A stretch of DNA of 64,000 bases, taken from positions 186,001 through 250,000 of the forward strand of contig JANQLU010000008.1 in the NCBI GenBank assembly GCA_028280445.1, in the 5' to 3' direction. Shown here in pieces: positions 44,950 to 54,602 of this stretch. The DNA comes from Pirellulaceae bacterium. GTDB taxonomy: Bacteria > Planctomycetota > Planctomycetia > Pirellulales > Pirellulaceae. The notes beneath the pieces are model-generated. The model was not told the origin of the DNA. It was given only the letters and a program-made list of their open reading frames with translations, and made no database searches. A program made the position numbers and the translations under genes. Positions within the stretch are counted from its first letter, which is position 1, and the number at the start of each line of letters is the position of its first letter.

Positions 44950-46140
44950 CTATTTTCTTTTCAAGTTGTTTTCTGTTTTTGGATCAAACCAATGGGTTTT
45001 GTCCAAATCAAATTCAATCAAAACTCTCTGTCCCGGTTTTGATTCAAATTCGGATGAGGTTCGAACAACCAGGTTGTCGAATTGCTCGTCGGAATTTTCT
45101 GTGTGTTGTTTCAGTTTCACATGAACCACCGTCGAATCACCGAGTTGGTCAACCGTTTCGATGATGCCCAAGTTTGTATTGCGTTGATGTTCCTCATTGG
45201 CAGGCAAAATCGTGATGTTTTCCGGTCGAATTCCCATGACGACAGGTTGGTTGTGTGTGAGGTTTTCGTTGTTCTCCAAATAAATTTCGTTGTGTTTTGT
45301 TTTGAGTTTGAGTTGCTGGTTTTCGGTCGTAATGGTTCCGGTGAGCAGGTTCATCGGAATGGATCCGATAAACTTTGCTACAAACAAATTTTCGGGGTGA
45401 TGATAGACGTCCAACGGTTTGCCAATTTGTTGCATCCGTCCGTCTTTCATGACAGCGATCCGATCTCCCAAAGTCATGGCTTCGATCTGATCGTGCGTGA
45501 CGTAGATCATCGTGGTATCGAGTTGTTGGTGGAGTCGTTTGATTTCGTTGCGTAATTGACCTCGCAGTTTTGCGTCGAGATTCGAAAGGGGCTCGTCAAA
45601 CAAAAATGCCGCCGGATTCCGCACAATCGCTCGCCCCAAGGCAACACGTTGGCGTTCACCGCCGGACAACTGGTGCGGCTTGCGTTTGAGAAGTTTTTCG
45701 ATTCCCAATCGCTCGGCCGTCATCGCAACCCGATCATGAATCTCTCGACGTTTCGCTGAAAGTTCAGCGGCGCGGCGAGGTTTTAACACACGCGAAACTA
45801 CACGACTAAAAAACCCTCCTCCGTATCGAAGTTGAAGTCCAAACGACAAATTTTTGTACACCGTCATGTGCGGGTACAAAGCATAGTTTTGAAAAACCAT
45901 GGCGATGTCGCGATCTTTCGGTGCGACACGATTTACCTCGCGACCGCCAATTCGAATGATCCCTTCATCACATTGTTCCAGCCCTGCAATGAGTCGCAGT
46001 GTTGTGCTTTTTCCACAGCCACTGGGCCCGACGAGGACCAGGAACTCTCGGTCATGAATTTTCAGATGAACATTGTCAACTGCTGCTTGGTTGGAGTCAG
46101 CGAATCGCTTTGATACGCCTTCCAACTCGACATTTGCCAC
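44950..46140 (-). CDS. MalK/UgpC-type ABC transporter ATPase
   Basis: The 396-residue ATPase has Walker A GPSGCGKST, Q-loop MVFQNYALYPHMTVYKNL, signature QLSGGERQRVALGRA, Walker B FLFDEPLSNLD, H-loop VTHDQ, and a C-terminal OB regulatory domain (VMGIRPENITIL, VHVKLKQHT). About 25 residues (GGGFFSRVVSRVLKPRRAAE) are inserted after the Q-loop region, in the helical domain, which is unusual. This subfamily energises sugar or polyol importers. No permease or binding-protein gene is in the window, so it probably serves transporters encoded elsewhere. Stop is 6 bases before the nusA start. Confidence 0.92.
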   Translation of the reverse strand: MANVELEGVSKRFADSNQAAVDNVHLKIHDREFLVLVGPSGCGKSTTLRLIAGLEQCDEGIIRIGGREVNRVAPKDRDIAMVFQNYALYPHMTVYKNLSFGLQLRYGGGFFSRVVSRVLKPRRAAELSAKRREIHDRVAMTAERLGIEKLLKRKPHQLSGGERQRVALGRAIVRNPAAFLFDEPLSNLDAKLRGQLRNEIKRLHQQLDTTMIYVTHDQIEAMTLGDRIAVMKDGRMQQIGKPLDVYHHPENLFVAKFIGSIPMNLLTGTITTENQQLKLKTKHNEIYLENNENLTHNQPVVMGIRPENITILPANEEHQRNTNLGIIETVDQLGDSTVVHVKLKQHTENSDEQFDNLVVRTSSEFESKPGQRVLIEFDLDKTHWFDPKTENNLKRK

Positions 46141-46337
46141 GGATCAGTCCTTTCGGCATGAGCCGCATTCACCAACGGCGCGCAGGAGCACCCCAATTCA
46201 TTGACCGAATCAGTAAGAATACCCCTGCTGATTCTCGGGGTCAACGGCGAAAGGACTTGCAGGGAAGGCGTTTTTGACGAGTTTTTGTCGTTTTTGGCGA
46301 TTCGCAACCGCTCGGGGGCATTTTGTGGCTTTGGCCG

Positions 46338-47411
46338 TCATTCGACGTACTTAAACGAGCCACTATTTTCTCGGGCAATTTGTTTGAGCATAGCGGCTCC
46401 CTGGTAGCTTTTGAAAGCGATCGTATGCACGACACTTCGATTGACCCGGCTTCTCGCCGCTTGGGATTTTTTTCGATCAAAGTTACTTTTGCGCAAAAAA
46501 GTAAGTGTTTCAGCGCTAAACTCGCCATCCGAGAGCAGGAATATATGATCGGCCTGCATCCGAATTCCAATTTTGATTGCCTTGAGGGGCAACGTATCCA
46601 TCTTGGGATATTGGCGATACAGCCACGAGACGACGTTTTTTTTGTTTTCTTCGGTCGCATGTAGGCACTTTATTTCTTTGCCACGCATGTTGAGCATGAC
46701 TTGAGTATGCGTGTTGTACAGTACGACCAGGAATTTTTGATTTTCCTTAAGCGCGTCGATCGATCTGATGACCTCGTTGCGAGCTTGGAGCCACCGGTTT
46801 CCAGCCATGCTGCCGGAGTTGTCTAACACGTAGATAAAGTTTTGGCCTTTGGCCTTGATGCCATAAAACGACGCTTCCCCATTGCCCGATGATCCTTTGC
46901 CGTTGCCGTTGGATTGAGACGCTGCACCGTTGGCCGATTTACCATTGCGTGAACTGGGTTTGGCAGGGAGTTTGGTCAGGGAGTTGGCAAAATAAATTCG
47001 CGGAAATGAGTCGTTGAGTTTGGTGTTTAAAGTCTCAAGTTTGGGGTTGGGTAGGTCGTCAAATGTCGTCGGTGCGGAACTCGTCGTTTCGGTTTCGATC
47101 GCTTCGACAGATGTCTGAGGGCTGGCAAAGGTGACAACGGGTGCTTGTTCCTCGATTTGTGCATCGAGTGCAACGGTTGAGGACGTTTCGCCAAACGGAT
47201 GCCAAGTCAAAATACCGAGCAAAACGATCAGAATCGTGTGCAGCGAAGCGCTAATCAGCCAAGGTGGAACGGAATGGAAAACTTCTTGAAACAAATGACC
47301 TGACGAAGCGTCGAGGCTGGCTCTCGGTTGCGAATGATGGAAAACTGGTGTTGATTTTGGGTAGGCGTACGTCAACGACGTACTTTCGGAGTTAACAGAT
47401 TCTGCTGTCAT
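46338..47411 (-). CDS. Membrane-anchored von Willebrand factor A domain protein
   Basis: The 357-residue protein has one membrane segment at ~50-68 (LISASLHTILIVLLGILTWH), a Ser/Thr/Pro-rich linker, a Gly/Asn/Ser-rich stretch before the domain, and a VWA domain from ~195 with the MIDAS motif VLDNSGSMAGNRW (D-x-S-x-S) and later HIFLLSDGEFS as the second metal-binding loop. Such proteins bind a protein partner through a divalent metal. The gene is divergent from the secretin-like gene at 47591. Partner unknown. Confidence 0.85.
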   Translation of the reverse strand: MTAESVNSESTSLTYAYPKSTPVFHHSQPRASLDASSGHLFQEVFHSVPPWLISASLHTILIVLLGILTWHPFGETSSTVALDAQIEEQAPVVTFASPQTSVEAIETETTSSAPTTFDDLPNPKLETLNTKLNDSFPRIYFANSLTKLPAKPSSRNGKSANGAASQSNGNGKGSSGNGEASFYGIKAKGQNFIYVLDNSGSMAGNRWLQARNEVIRSIDALKENQKFLVVLYNTHTQVMLNMRGKEIKCLHATEENKKNVVSWLYRQYPKMDTLPLKAIKIGIRMQADHIFLLSDGEFSAETLTFLRKSNFDRKKSQAARSRVNRSVVHTIAFKSYQGAAMLKQIARENSGSFKYVE

Positions 47412-47590
47412 TCACTTGTTCAATATTGCGCCCTGTTTCCTGATTATCTGTTAATTTTGCGTCGATCACAAGAAATAAAACGTGATTTGGTGGATTCGTT
47501 AGAAATCCGATAGCTTGCCAGGATTCGGCTTGCTGAATTCACTGGCTTTTTTCATACTTGGCCGCCATTTTTCCAGAAAAGGGATTGCCA

Positions 47591-48916
47591 ATGCGGTCGA
47601 GAATTCAGGTATTTTACGTCACTTGTTTTGCCGTTTTAATTTTGCCGAACATTGCTTTTACGCAACAAAAACCGGTGAAACAGAAACGTGACAATCTGGT
47701 CGATCGCTCGAATCAGTTGAAATGGGGTTCTCCCGCTCAGCGGTCTGCCCATCAAAATACTCGGCGATTCCCAACGGACCGAGTGAAAAACAAACCGGTG
47801 ATCGACGAAAATCTGGTGCCAGCAAGTTTTCTGTACGAGGAAAACGCGTCATCAAAGACCGGCGATAGAAAATCGGAAACTGAAAATCGTTCGACGATTG
47901 CAACACAATTGCCCAATTCCGCAGGCCAGGTTTGGAGGGAGTATGACATCCGTCCTTACACTTCGCAAATCACCACGTCGGCGCAACCACAACAGGCTGT
48001 TTTGGATTGGATCTTGCGGGAAACGGGAAAAGAGATGTGGTTCAACGCTCCGTTGGGAATCTTGAGCGCCGACAAAAACAAAGTTCGGGTTTATCACACG
48101 CCTGAAATCCAACAAGTCGTCCAGCGAACCATTGATCGACTGGTCAATTCGAGAGGCCAGGTCCAAGTGTTGGGGCTCAAGCTGTTGACAGTTTCAAATC
48201 CAAATTGGAGAGCGAAAGCAGTTCCATTGATGCAACCGGTGCGAGTTCAGAGTCCCGGGGTTCAAGGTTGGATCACGTCCAAGGAGAACGCTGCGAATCT
48301 GTTCAACCAGTTGCGCGCTCGAAGTGATTTTCGAACTGTCAAAAGTGGAGATATCACCATTCACGACGGGCAAAAAATAACGATCTCCGATTTACGGCCG
48401 ATCAGTTACTATCAAAACCTGGAAGCCCAAGTTGACCAATATGGACGCACAGCATTACGCCCAGTTGCGAGTCGCATCCAAGAAGGTTTCAGTTTGCAGT
48501 TGGGGGCGTTGTCGTCCATCGGTAATCGTGCGATGGAAACTGTGATCGATTGTCGTGTGGATCAGATCGAAAAAATGCAGCCGGTGCGAGTCGATATTCC
48601 TGGTCGAAACGGTCAGACCGTAGAACTGCAGATTCCCCAGATGGTGAGTTGGCGACTCAATGAGCGATTCCGCTGGCAAACAGATCGTGTTTTGGTTTTG
48701 AGTTGCGGCGTGGTTGCGACACCCAATAACGATCGGGCGAATCCTTTTGATTTGACCAGGATTTTGAATCGGAGCCGAGGTCGCGCCGATGCGATCCTGA
48801 TCATCGAATACAAAGGGTTGGCACAGCGGGGAGCGGTTCCAAATCGGAATCCACAAAATCGAGTTTCACCAGGAAATCGAGTCGGCGATCTGCGACCTGT
48901 CGCCCCGAAACGCTAG
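47591..48916 (+). CDS. Secreted secretin-related protein
   Basis: The 441-residue product has a signal peptide (MRSRIQVFYVTCFAVLILPNIAFTQ). The middle has a secretin-N-like repeat (VLDWILRETGKEMWFNAPLGIL, VYHTPEIQQVVQRTIDRLVN), and the C-terminal half has secretin-family-like strands (GFSLQLGALSSIGNRAMETVID, VLVLSCGVVATPNN). AAGGGA lies 6 nt before ATG 47591. A pore domain is not obvious, and it has no type II or IV secretion partners next to it, so its role is open; it may be a planctomycete-specific relative of GspD. Confidence 0.68.
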   Translation: MRSRIQVFYVTCFAVLILPNIAFTQQKPVKQKRDNLVDRSNQLKWGSPAQRSAHQNTRRFPTDRVKNKPVIDENLVPASFLYEENASSKTGDRKSETENRSTIATQLPNSAGQVWREYDIRPYTSQITTSAQPQQAVLDWILRETGKEMWFNAPLGILSADKNKVRVYHTPEIQQVVQRTIDRLVNSRGQVQVLGLKLLTVSNPNWRAKAVPLMQPVRVQSPGVQGWITSKENAANLFNQLRARSDFRTVKSGDITIHDGQKITISDLRPISYYQNLEAQVDQYGRTALRPVASRIQEGFSLQLGALSSIGNRAMETVIDCRVDQIEKMQPVRVDIPGRNGQTVELQIPQMVSWRLNERFRWQTDRVLVLSCGVVATPNNDRANPFDLTRILNRSRGRADAILIIEYKGLAQRGAVPNRNPQNRVSPGNRVGDLRPVAPKR

Positions 48917-48996
48917 TGATTTGTGGTTCTACGCCCTCGACGTATTTGTGCCATTGTCTTTAAAATGACGGCACCTTTTCATGTTTTGCTTTACCG

Positions 48997-50298
48997 ATGT
49001 CTGGACAACACCGCCGCGCTGTTATTTCTGGTTTTGGAATTATTTCTCCACTTGGACTCGATGGAGAGTCGCTTTGGGATGCGCTGATCAACCGAAAAAG
49101 CGGAATCAAGATGCTGGACCGCGTTCCGTCCGAGCATTTGACGACGAATGTTTGTGGAGCCGCCACTGGGTTTACGGCAGATATCGAACAATTTGGCCCG
49201 TTGGAAAAACTGCAAAAGCGGGCGATTAAAAAAGGCTTGAAATTGATGTGCCGCGAAATCCAGATGGGCGTTGCGGCGGCTCAATTGGCGCTACACCATT
49301 CTGGCGTAGAGCTTGCCAATATCGATTCCAAGCGTTTTGGGACGATGTTTGGTTCGGATTACATTGTGACCGAACCCCAAGAATATGAATCGGCAATCGC
49401 AGCCAGTCTCAACGAAAACGGGGAGTTTGATTTTGCCAAGTGGTGGGCCGATGGTGATCGTCCGAAAGTTGAACCGCTGTGGCTACTCAAATATTTGCCC
49501 AATATGCCCGCCAGCCATGTCGCCATTTACAACGATCTGCAGGGGCCGAGTAACAGTGTTACGATGCGGGAGTCATCGTCGAATATTGCCATTGGCGAAG
49601 CGCGAACAACGATCCAGCGCAATTTGAGCGATTGCTTGTTGGCAGGTGCGACGGGGTCGAGACTTCAGCCGTTGCGAGCGGTTAACACAGCGTTACAAGA
49701 AGAATTGGCGATGGCCAACGGTGACCCGGCGGGCGCATGCCGTCCGTTTGATGAACAGCGCAGTGGCATGGTGATTGGCGAAGGCGCGGCAATTATGTTG
49801 ATCGAAGAGTTGGAGCACGCCAGAAACCGCAATGCCGAAATCTATGGCGAGGTGGTGAGCTGCGCGACTTCGACGGTTGCCGATGTTCATGGAGTCGTTG
49901 ATCCTTACCAAGCGTTTAAAAACGTCATTGAAATGGCGCTCCGTCAGTCCGATATGCAACCGGCGGATATTGGTCATGTTCATGCCCATGGAATGTCGTC
50001 ACGAAAATTTGACCAGGGCGAGGCGCAGGCGATTTACGAAGTCTTCGGTGACCAAACGCCCGTGGTGGCTGCAAAATCAAATATGGGCAACTTGGGTGCC
50101 GGAAGTGGTGCTGTGGAAATTGTGGCGAGTTTGTTGGCGATGCAACAAGGGCAGCTTTTTCCAGTATTGAATTGTGATCAACCCTGTCAGCCGATTTCTA
50201 TTTCGCGTGGTGATGCTGAGCCCGGTTCGAGTTTCATGAATCTGAATATTACTCCTCAGGGACAGGCCAGCGCGCTGGTGATTCGCCAACTGGATTGA
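48997..50298 (+). CDS. Ketosynthase homologue (KAS I/II fold) lacking the catalytic Cys
   Basis: The 433-residue protein has the beta-ketoacyl-ACP synthase layout: VISGFGIISPLG at the start, GPSNSVTMRESSSNIAIGEA where TACAS normally lies, HAHGMSSRKFDQGEA, and KSNMGNLGAGSGAVE. The active-site Cys is Glu192. The first catalytic His is kept (His331), but the second (GH in the KSxxGH motif) is Asn365. It cannot condense by the usual mechanism. It resembles in this respect chain-length-factor subunits or decarboxylative variants (which have Gln, not Glu). No ACP or partner ketosynthase is adjacent. The start has no clear ribosome site. Confidence 0.85.
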   Translation: MSGQHRRAVISGFGIISPLGLDGESLWDALINRKSGIKMLDRVPSEHLTTNVCGAATGFTADIEQFGPLEKLQKRAIKKGLKLMCREIQMGVAAAQLALHHSGVELANIDSKRFGTMFGSDYIVTEPQEYESAIAASLNENGEFDFAKWWADGDRPKVEPLWLLKYLPNMPASHVAIYNDLQGPSNSVTMRESSSNIAIGEARTTIQRNLSDCLLAGATGSRLQPLRAVNTALQEELAMANGDPAGACRPFDEQRSGMVIGEGAAIMLIEELEHARNRNAEIYGEVVSCATSTVADVHGVVDPYQAFKNVIEMALRQSDMQPADIGHVHAHGMSSRKFDQGEAQAIYEVFGDQTPVVAAKSNMGNLGAGSGAVEIVASLLAMQQGQLFPVLNCDQPCQPISISRGDAEPGSSFMNLNITPQGQASALVIRQLD

Positions 50299-50433
50299 TG
50301 TTGTCTTTGCGAAACATGTTGTTTTTTGGCAACGTGTTTTTTCTACAGCTGGTTTCCCGATAGCTCCGGTTTCGAGATTTGTCGGTCGGATTAGCGTCGA
50401 AACCTTTTCTCGTAACATGGCATGTAATTCGCA

Positions 50434-51876
50434 ATGAATCGTCATGTTATCCCATCTACCAACCTATATTCTGACATGACGAACACTCGAATTCGACAAC
50501 AAAGCAATTGGGCCGGTCTGGTTTATAAAGTCATTGATGGATGTGCCATCTGTCTCGGACTGGTGTTGTTGTTGCTATGGCATCCGTCGTTGAATAGCGA
50601 TTCAACGATTATCAGTTGTTTACTGGCGATCGGAGCCTATTCGATCATCGGTGAATTGTTGGGTGTTTACCGCGATTGGAAATTGGCTTCGAACAAAGAA
50701 TTTGTTTGCTGCCTGGCATCCTGGGCCATTACGTTGTTGTGTCTGGGAGTATTGGGCCGATTCAGCTATTCGACCACCGAGTTTTCGTTTGGTGCACTCG
50801 TCTATTGGTTTTTTGTGACGCCCGTTTTGTCAGTCTCGGCCCGAATATGTTTTCGAGGATTTCTCCGCTACCTGGTTCGTTCTGGAATCCATGCACGCGG
50901 TTACGCGATCTATGGCGCAACAGATCTGGGCGTTCAGTTGGCAGACAATATTGATAAACGTCCGGATCAAGGTCTGAAATTCATGGGGTTTTATGATGAT
51001 CGGCCCGAACACCGTTCCACAAAACTGGAAGACGAATATGCGACCCGTTTGGGTTCGATGGCCAGTCTGATCGAGCACGCCAAAAATGGGGATCTGGAAG
51101 TTGTATTTATCACGTTACCGATGCGAGCCGAATCGCGGATTCAAAGTATCGTTTCCGAGTTAGCGGATACGACGGCGTCGGTTTACATTGTTCCCGATTT
51201 ATTTACTTTCCAGTTGTTGCATTCGCGGTGGATGGACGTCAACGGAGTGCCCGTTGTCAGTGTATTTGAAAATCCACTGTATGGCGTCGACGGCATTTTA
51301 AAACGAACGACCGACATTGTTCTCGCTTCGATCGCGCTGGTTGTGCTCGCGATACCGATGCTGTTGATTGCTGCCGCCGTGAGATTGACCAGTTCGGGTC
51401 CGGCACTGTTCAAGCAAGTGCGCTATGGACTGGATGGCCGCCGAATTTTGGTCTGGAAATTTCGGTCGATGACAGTGTGTGAAAACGGTGACCGTGTCAA
51501 ACAGGCGACCAAGAACGACAGCCGTTTGACACCCATTGGCGGTTTCCTGCGCAAGACTTCGCTCGACGAACTACCTCAATTGATCAACGTTCTTACGGGA
51601 ACGATGTCATTGGTCGGACCGCGACCCCATGCGATGGCGCACAACGAATTTTATCGGTCTCAAATCGATGGATATATGTTGCGTCACAAAGTCAAACCGG
51701 GGATCACGGGTTTGGCGCAAGTCTGTGGCTATCGCGGTGAAACGGAAACCATTGACAAAATGGAAAAACGTATTTTGTTTGACCACAAATATATTCGCGA
51801 GTGGTCCATCTGGCTCGACATCAAAATCATCTTCAAGACATTTCTGGTCGTGTTCTCACGACAGAATGCGTATTGA
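50434..51876 (+). CDS. Polyprenyl-phosphate sugar phosphotransferase (WcaJ/WbaP-type)
   Basis: The 480-residue protein has four membrane segments in the first 140 residues, a CoA-binding-like Rossmann region (~150-250: YAIYGATDLGVQLADNI, LGSMASLIEHAKNGDLEVVFI), a fifth membrane segment (IVLASIALVVLAIPMLLIAA) and the catalytic cytoplasmic domain with GPALFKQVRYGLDGRRILVW, KTSLDELPQLINVLTGTMSLVGPRP and VKPGITGLAQVCGYRGE. It puts the first sugar phosphate on the lipid carrier and starts exopolysaccharide synthesis. ATG 50434 or ATG 50476 is possible. It converges on a Wzz-like gene, 14 bases apart, so the two belong to one polysaccharide locus. Confidence 0.92.
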   Translation: MNRHVIPSTNLYSDMTNTRIRQQSNWAGLVYKVIDGCAICLGLVLLLLWHPSLNSDSTIISCLLAIGAYSIIGELLGVYRDWKLASNKEFVCCLASWAITLLCLGVLGRFSYSTTEFSFGALVYWFFVTPVLSVSARICFRGFLRYLVRSGIHARGYAIYGATDLGVQLADNIDKRPDQGLKFMGFYDDRPEHRSTKLEDEYATRLGSMASLIEHAKNGDLEVVFITLPMRAESRIQSIVSELADTTASVYIVPDLFTFQLLHSRWMDVNGVPVVSVFENPLYGVDGILKRTTDIVLASIALVVLAIPMLLIAAAVRLTSSGPALFKQVRYGLDGRRILVWKFRSMTVCENGDRVKQATKNDSRLTPIGGFLRKTSLDELPQLINVLTGTMSLVGPRPHAMAHNEFYRSQIDGYMLRHKVKPGITGLAQVCGYRGETETIDKMEKRILFDHKYIREWSIWLDIKIIFKTFLVVFSRQNAY

Positions 51877-51890
51877 TGTCAAAGGTTTTT

Positions 51891-54602
51891 TTATGATTCT
51901 GGCTTGTTCGAGTCGGGATCGGGTTTTGTCGGAAAGACAAAGATGTTGCCGTGTTTACGCGTTTTCGGTTTTTGGGCGGTTGGTTTTTCGGCTAACGGTT
52001 CGTCTTGAGAATCGTTGGAATCGACTTGCCCCAGTGTTTCAATCGGTCGTGTTGGTTTGCTCTCCTTGATTGTCTTTGGGCCGATAACAATCGTGTGCGT
52101 AATCGGTTTTTTTGTTTCGGTTTTCGGTGTTTCAGTATTTTCTGATTTGCTGGAAGGATCGTTGTCCGGTTTTGAACCATCAGGCTCGGTGATGTTTCGT
52201 GGGTGCAATCGTATTGGTTGGACTTTTACCTGTTCGGGTTTTTGTTCGGTTTTCGAAAGGTCAATTTTTTGTGGTTGAGGGTCGCTTGGCGCCGATGGCG
52301 GAGTTGGCGCTGGGCCGATCGGGGCTTCTGTATTTTGTGGAGCCGCAGGCGGTTGCGGTTGCAACGGTTTAGGAGGCTCCAACGGTTTAGGAGGCTCCAA
52401 CGGTGTAGGAGGCTCCAACGGTTTGGGAGCTTGCGAACGCAGGTTTTGCTCCGCAAGGTCATCGTTGATGTCCGCCTGAGGCGTATCAGATTGCTGGACA
52501 GGTTGGTTGGTTGGCGAAGTCGTTGACAGTTCTGGAGGCAGCTCGACTGGTGATGGGTCGGTCAGTGCCTGGAAAATTGCCGCGAAATCTGGTGATTGTT
52601 CTTCAGCCGTTTTTTGATTCATCGATTGAGTGGCAGAAGTTGGATCGGGTTCGTGCGATGGCTCGGCTGGGTCTTGTAATTCAGGCACGACCGGATGATC
52701 GACCGTTGGAACAGGCGCTTTTGAAACAGGCGCTTTTGAAACATCGGTTGGATTGGGTGAAAATTCTGGAACCGTCGGTTTTTTGATGGAAGCCAGGGGT
52801 TTGGGTTCTTGAGGTTTAGCTGTGGTGGTTTGAGGTTTGGTTGCAATGGCTTGAGGTTTTGGAGAGACCGGTTCAACAGATGGTTCTGGTGTTATTTTTT
52901 GGGGCTTTTCGATCGAACTAGTCGTTTGTGTCGAAGTTGAGTCCGGTTGATCGACCGATTCCAAGGCATCGTCAGCCGGTTCTATTGATGCGACGTTTTC
53001 GATAGGTGATGTTTTTTCCTGTTCTTGATTTTTTGCTTCTGACGGCGATTGCTGTTTTTCAAACTGTTCGAGGGTGCGAACAGGGGCAGGTTGTGGTTTT
53101 GAGGTTTCTGGTTGTGGCTCTATCGGACGTGGCTCGTTGTGACTTGTTAGTTGCGCCGTATCTGATTCAATCTGAGTCAGTACGTTCGTCGAAGGAGCGG
53201 ATTGTGCTTCGTCGATTGATGTAACATTCAGTGTCGTGTCTGTCAATGATTGATTTTCCACCGGCGAAGCAACGGTTGGAGAGCAGAAAAACATGACCAG
53301 ACCAACGCCCAGCATCAAACCGAACAAAGTTCCGCCGCCGACAACAACTCGTTTTGGCAGACCTTGCGGTCTCCAGTCCACGTGAGGTTTGTCCAGTCGC
53401 GTAATGTAGTTGACTTTTTCTGCAGCCGCGAACTGCGACTCAATTTGCAGCAATTCCGTTTCTGCTTTTGACAAAGCGTCTTTCCGTTTTTGCACCAAAC
53501 CAGACACTTCGTCGTATTCAACACGTTTGAGCGAAAGTCTTTCAATTCTGTCCGACAGCTTTTTTTTCTGATTCGTCAGACGTTCTACTTTTGCAAATGC
53601 AATTTCCAGCTCTTTCTGTTTTGATTTGAGCGCGACACCGATTTCTTTATTCAGTTTGTCTTGAATGATCGAGATGGCGGTTTTGGCAGCCAGCACCGAC
53701 GGATGGTTTTCTCTGAATTTTCCGAGAGCATTTGAGTGTTCGAGGTGCGCTTTGACTGCGCCCTCTTTGAGAGATTTTAGCGCGGGGAGGAACACAAATA
53801 CTTCATCGGGAGTCGATTGGATCCCGTTGGGGTCCATGGCCGCTTGTTGCAGCAGGAGCTGTTGTTTTCGCAGATTTTCATGTTCATTCATTGCGGCGCG
53901 AAGCTCTGTTTCGAGCGTCGCCAGCGAACTTTGTAATGAACTGTTGCTTGAATTCGTATTATTGAGATTTCGCAGCTCGGACAGATCTGCACCGATATCT
54001 TGTTCCATTTGTTTGAGTTTTGCGGTGGCCGATTCCAATTTGCCATTTGCAAATTTTACCGTCTGTGACAATTCGAGCAGCATGCTTTCAGCCAGAGCTT
54101 TACGCAATGAACGCAATTGGTTTTCGATTTCGGTCGTCAACGCCGTGACCAGTTTGGCGGCATCCTCGCGATTCGAAGCCGTTACACCGATATCCAGCAT
54201 TTCTGTTTTACCGAACTCGGCTCCGCCGGGTGACGTCACCGAGATGGAGCCCTGGATCGATTCGATCAATTTAGCGTCGGGATCACCTGCTGATTTGATG
54301 CTGCTGAGTTCAGCGTTTTGCAATGCGCGCCGAATGACAGACGGATTGCGAGCGATTTCGGAAATCGATTCTTGAGCGGACTTCAGAGATTCGGTGGATT
54401 CAAACCGCCCAGGTTTTAGATGCGAACCGCCAATCAACTGATCACGCACCACCAGTTTTTGTGAAGCGCGGTATTTTTTTGGACCAACGGTAGAGTAAAT
54501 CAATGAGAAAACAAAAAAACCGATCGTTGGCGCAAGCAACAAGAATTTGTGTTTTAACAACAGATTCAAAAAGGACCAGTTGAGTGCCCTGACGACCGTC
54601 AT
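51891..54602 (-). CDS. Wzz-like chain-length determinant protein with very long Pro-rich C-terminal tail
   Basis: The 903-residue product begins at ATG 54602, with AAAGAG upstream. A Wzz N-terminal domain with the first membrane segment (LLLAPTIGFFVFSLIYSTVG), a long coiled coil (~180-390) and a PQGLPKR-VVVGGGTLFGLMLGVGLVMFF second membrane segment (~440) follow. The remaining ~440 residues are cytoplasmic, rich in Pro/Glu/Lys/Thr/Gln, with an 18-bp coding repeat giving PPKPLE units (52363-52434). Wzz homologues set polysaccharide length; no tyrosine-kinase domain (GxxxGKS) is fused here, so the tail is unlike the bacterial tyrosine kinase form. Function of the tail unknown. Confidence 0.85.
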   Translation of the reverse strand: MTVVRALNWSFLNLLLKHKFLLLAPTIGFFVFSLIYSTVGPKKYRASQKLVVRDQLIGGSHLKPGRFESTESLKSAQESISEIARNPSVIRRALQNAELSSIKSAGDPDAKLIESIQGSISVTSPGGAEFGKTEMLDIGVTASNREDAAKLVTALTTEIENQLRSLRKALAESMLLELSQTVKFANGKLESATAKLKQMEQDIGADLSELRNLNNTNSSNSSLQSSLATLETELRAAMNEHENLRKQQLLLQQAAMDPNGIQSTPDEVFVFLPALKSLKEGAVKAHLEHSNALGKFRENHPSVLAAKTAISIIQDKLNKEIGVALKSKQKELEIAFAKVERLTNQKKKLSDRIERLSLKRVEYDEVSGLVQKRKDALSKAETELLQIESQFAAAEKVNYITRLDKPHVDWRPQGLPKRVVVGGGTLFGLMLGVGLVMFFCSPTVASPVENQSLTDTTLNVTSIDEAQSAPSTNVLTQIESDTAQLTSHNEPRPIEPQPETSKPQPAPVRTLEQFEKQQSPSEAKNQEQEKTSPIENVASIEPADDALESVDQPDSTSTQTTSSIEKPQKITPEPSVEPVSPKPQAIATKPQTTTAKPQEPKPLASIKKPTVPEFSPNPTDVSKAPVSKAPVPTVDHPVVPELQDPAEPSHEPDPTSATQSMNQKTAEEQSPDFAAIFQALTDPSPVELPPELSTTSPTNQPVQQSDTPQADINDDLAEQNLRSQAPKPLEPPTPLEPPKPLEPPKPLQPQPPAAPQNTEAPIGPAPTPPSAPSDPQPQKIDLSKTEQKPEQVKVQPIRLHPRNITEPDGSKPDNDPSSKSENTETPKTETKKPITHTIVIGPKTIKESKPTRPIETLGQVDSNDSQDEPLAEKPTAQKPKTRKHGNIFVFPTKPDPDSNKPES
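52363..52434. repeat. 18-bp tandem repeat inside the Wzz-like gene
   Basis: Four units: AACGGTTTAGGAGGCTCC twice (52363-52398), a one-base variant (52399-52416) and a decayed fourth (52417-52434). On the coding strand each unit gives six residues of the PPKPLE type. Unit number may vary between strains. Confidence 0.85.

Noticed and set aside
46207-46241. Small inverted repeats (GAATCAG/CTGATTC and ACCCC/GGGGT) as a terminator or operator before the MalK-type ATPase
   Set aside because: Stems of 5-7 bp that overlap each other and lack a T-run; too weak to call.
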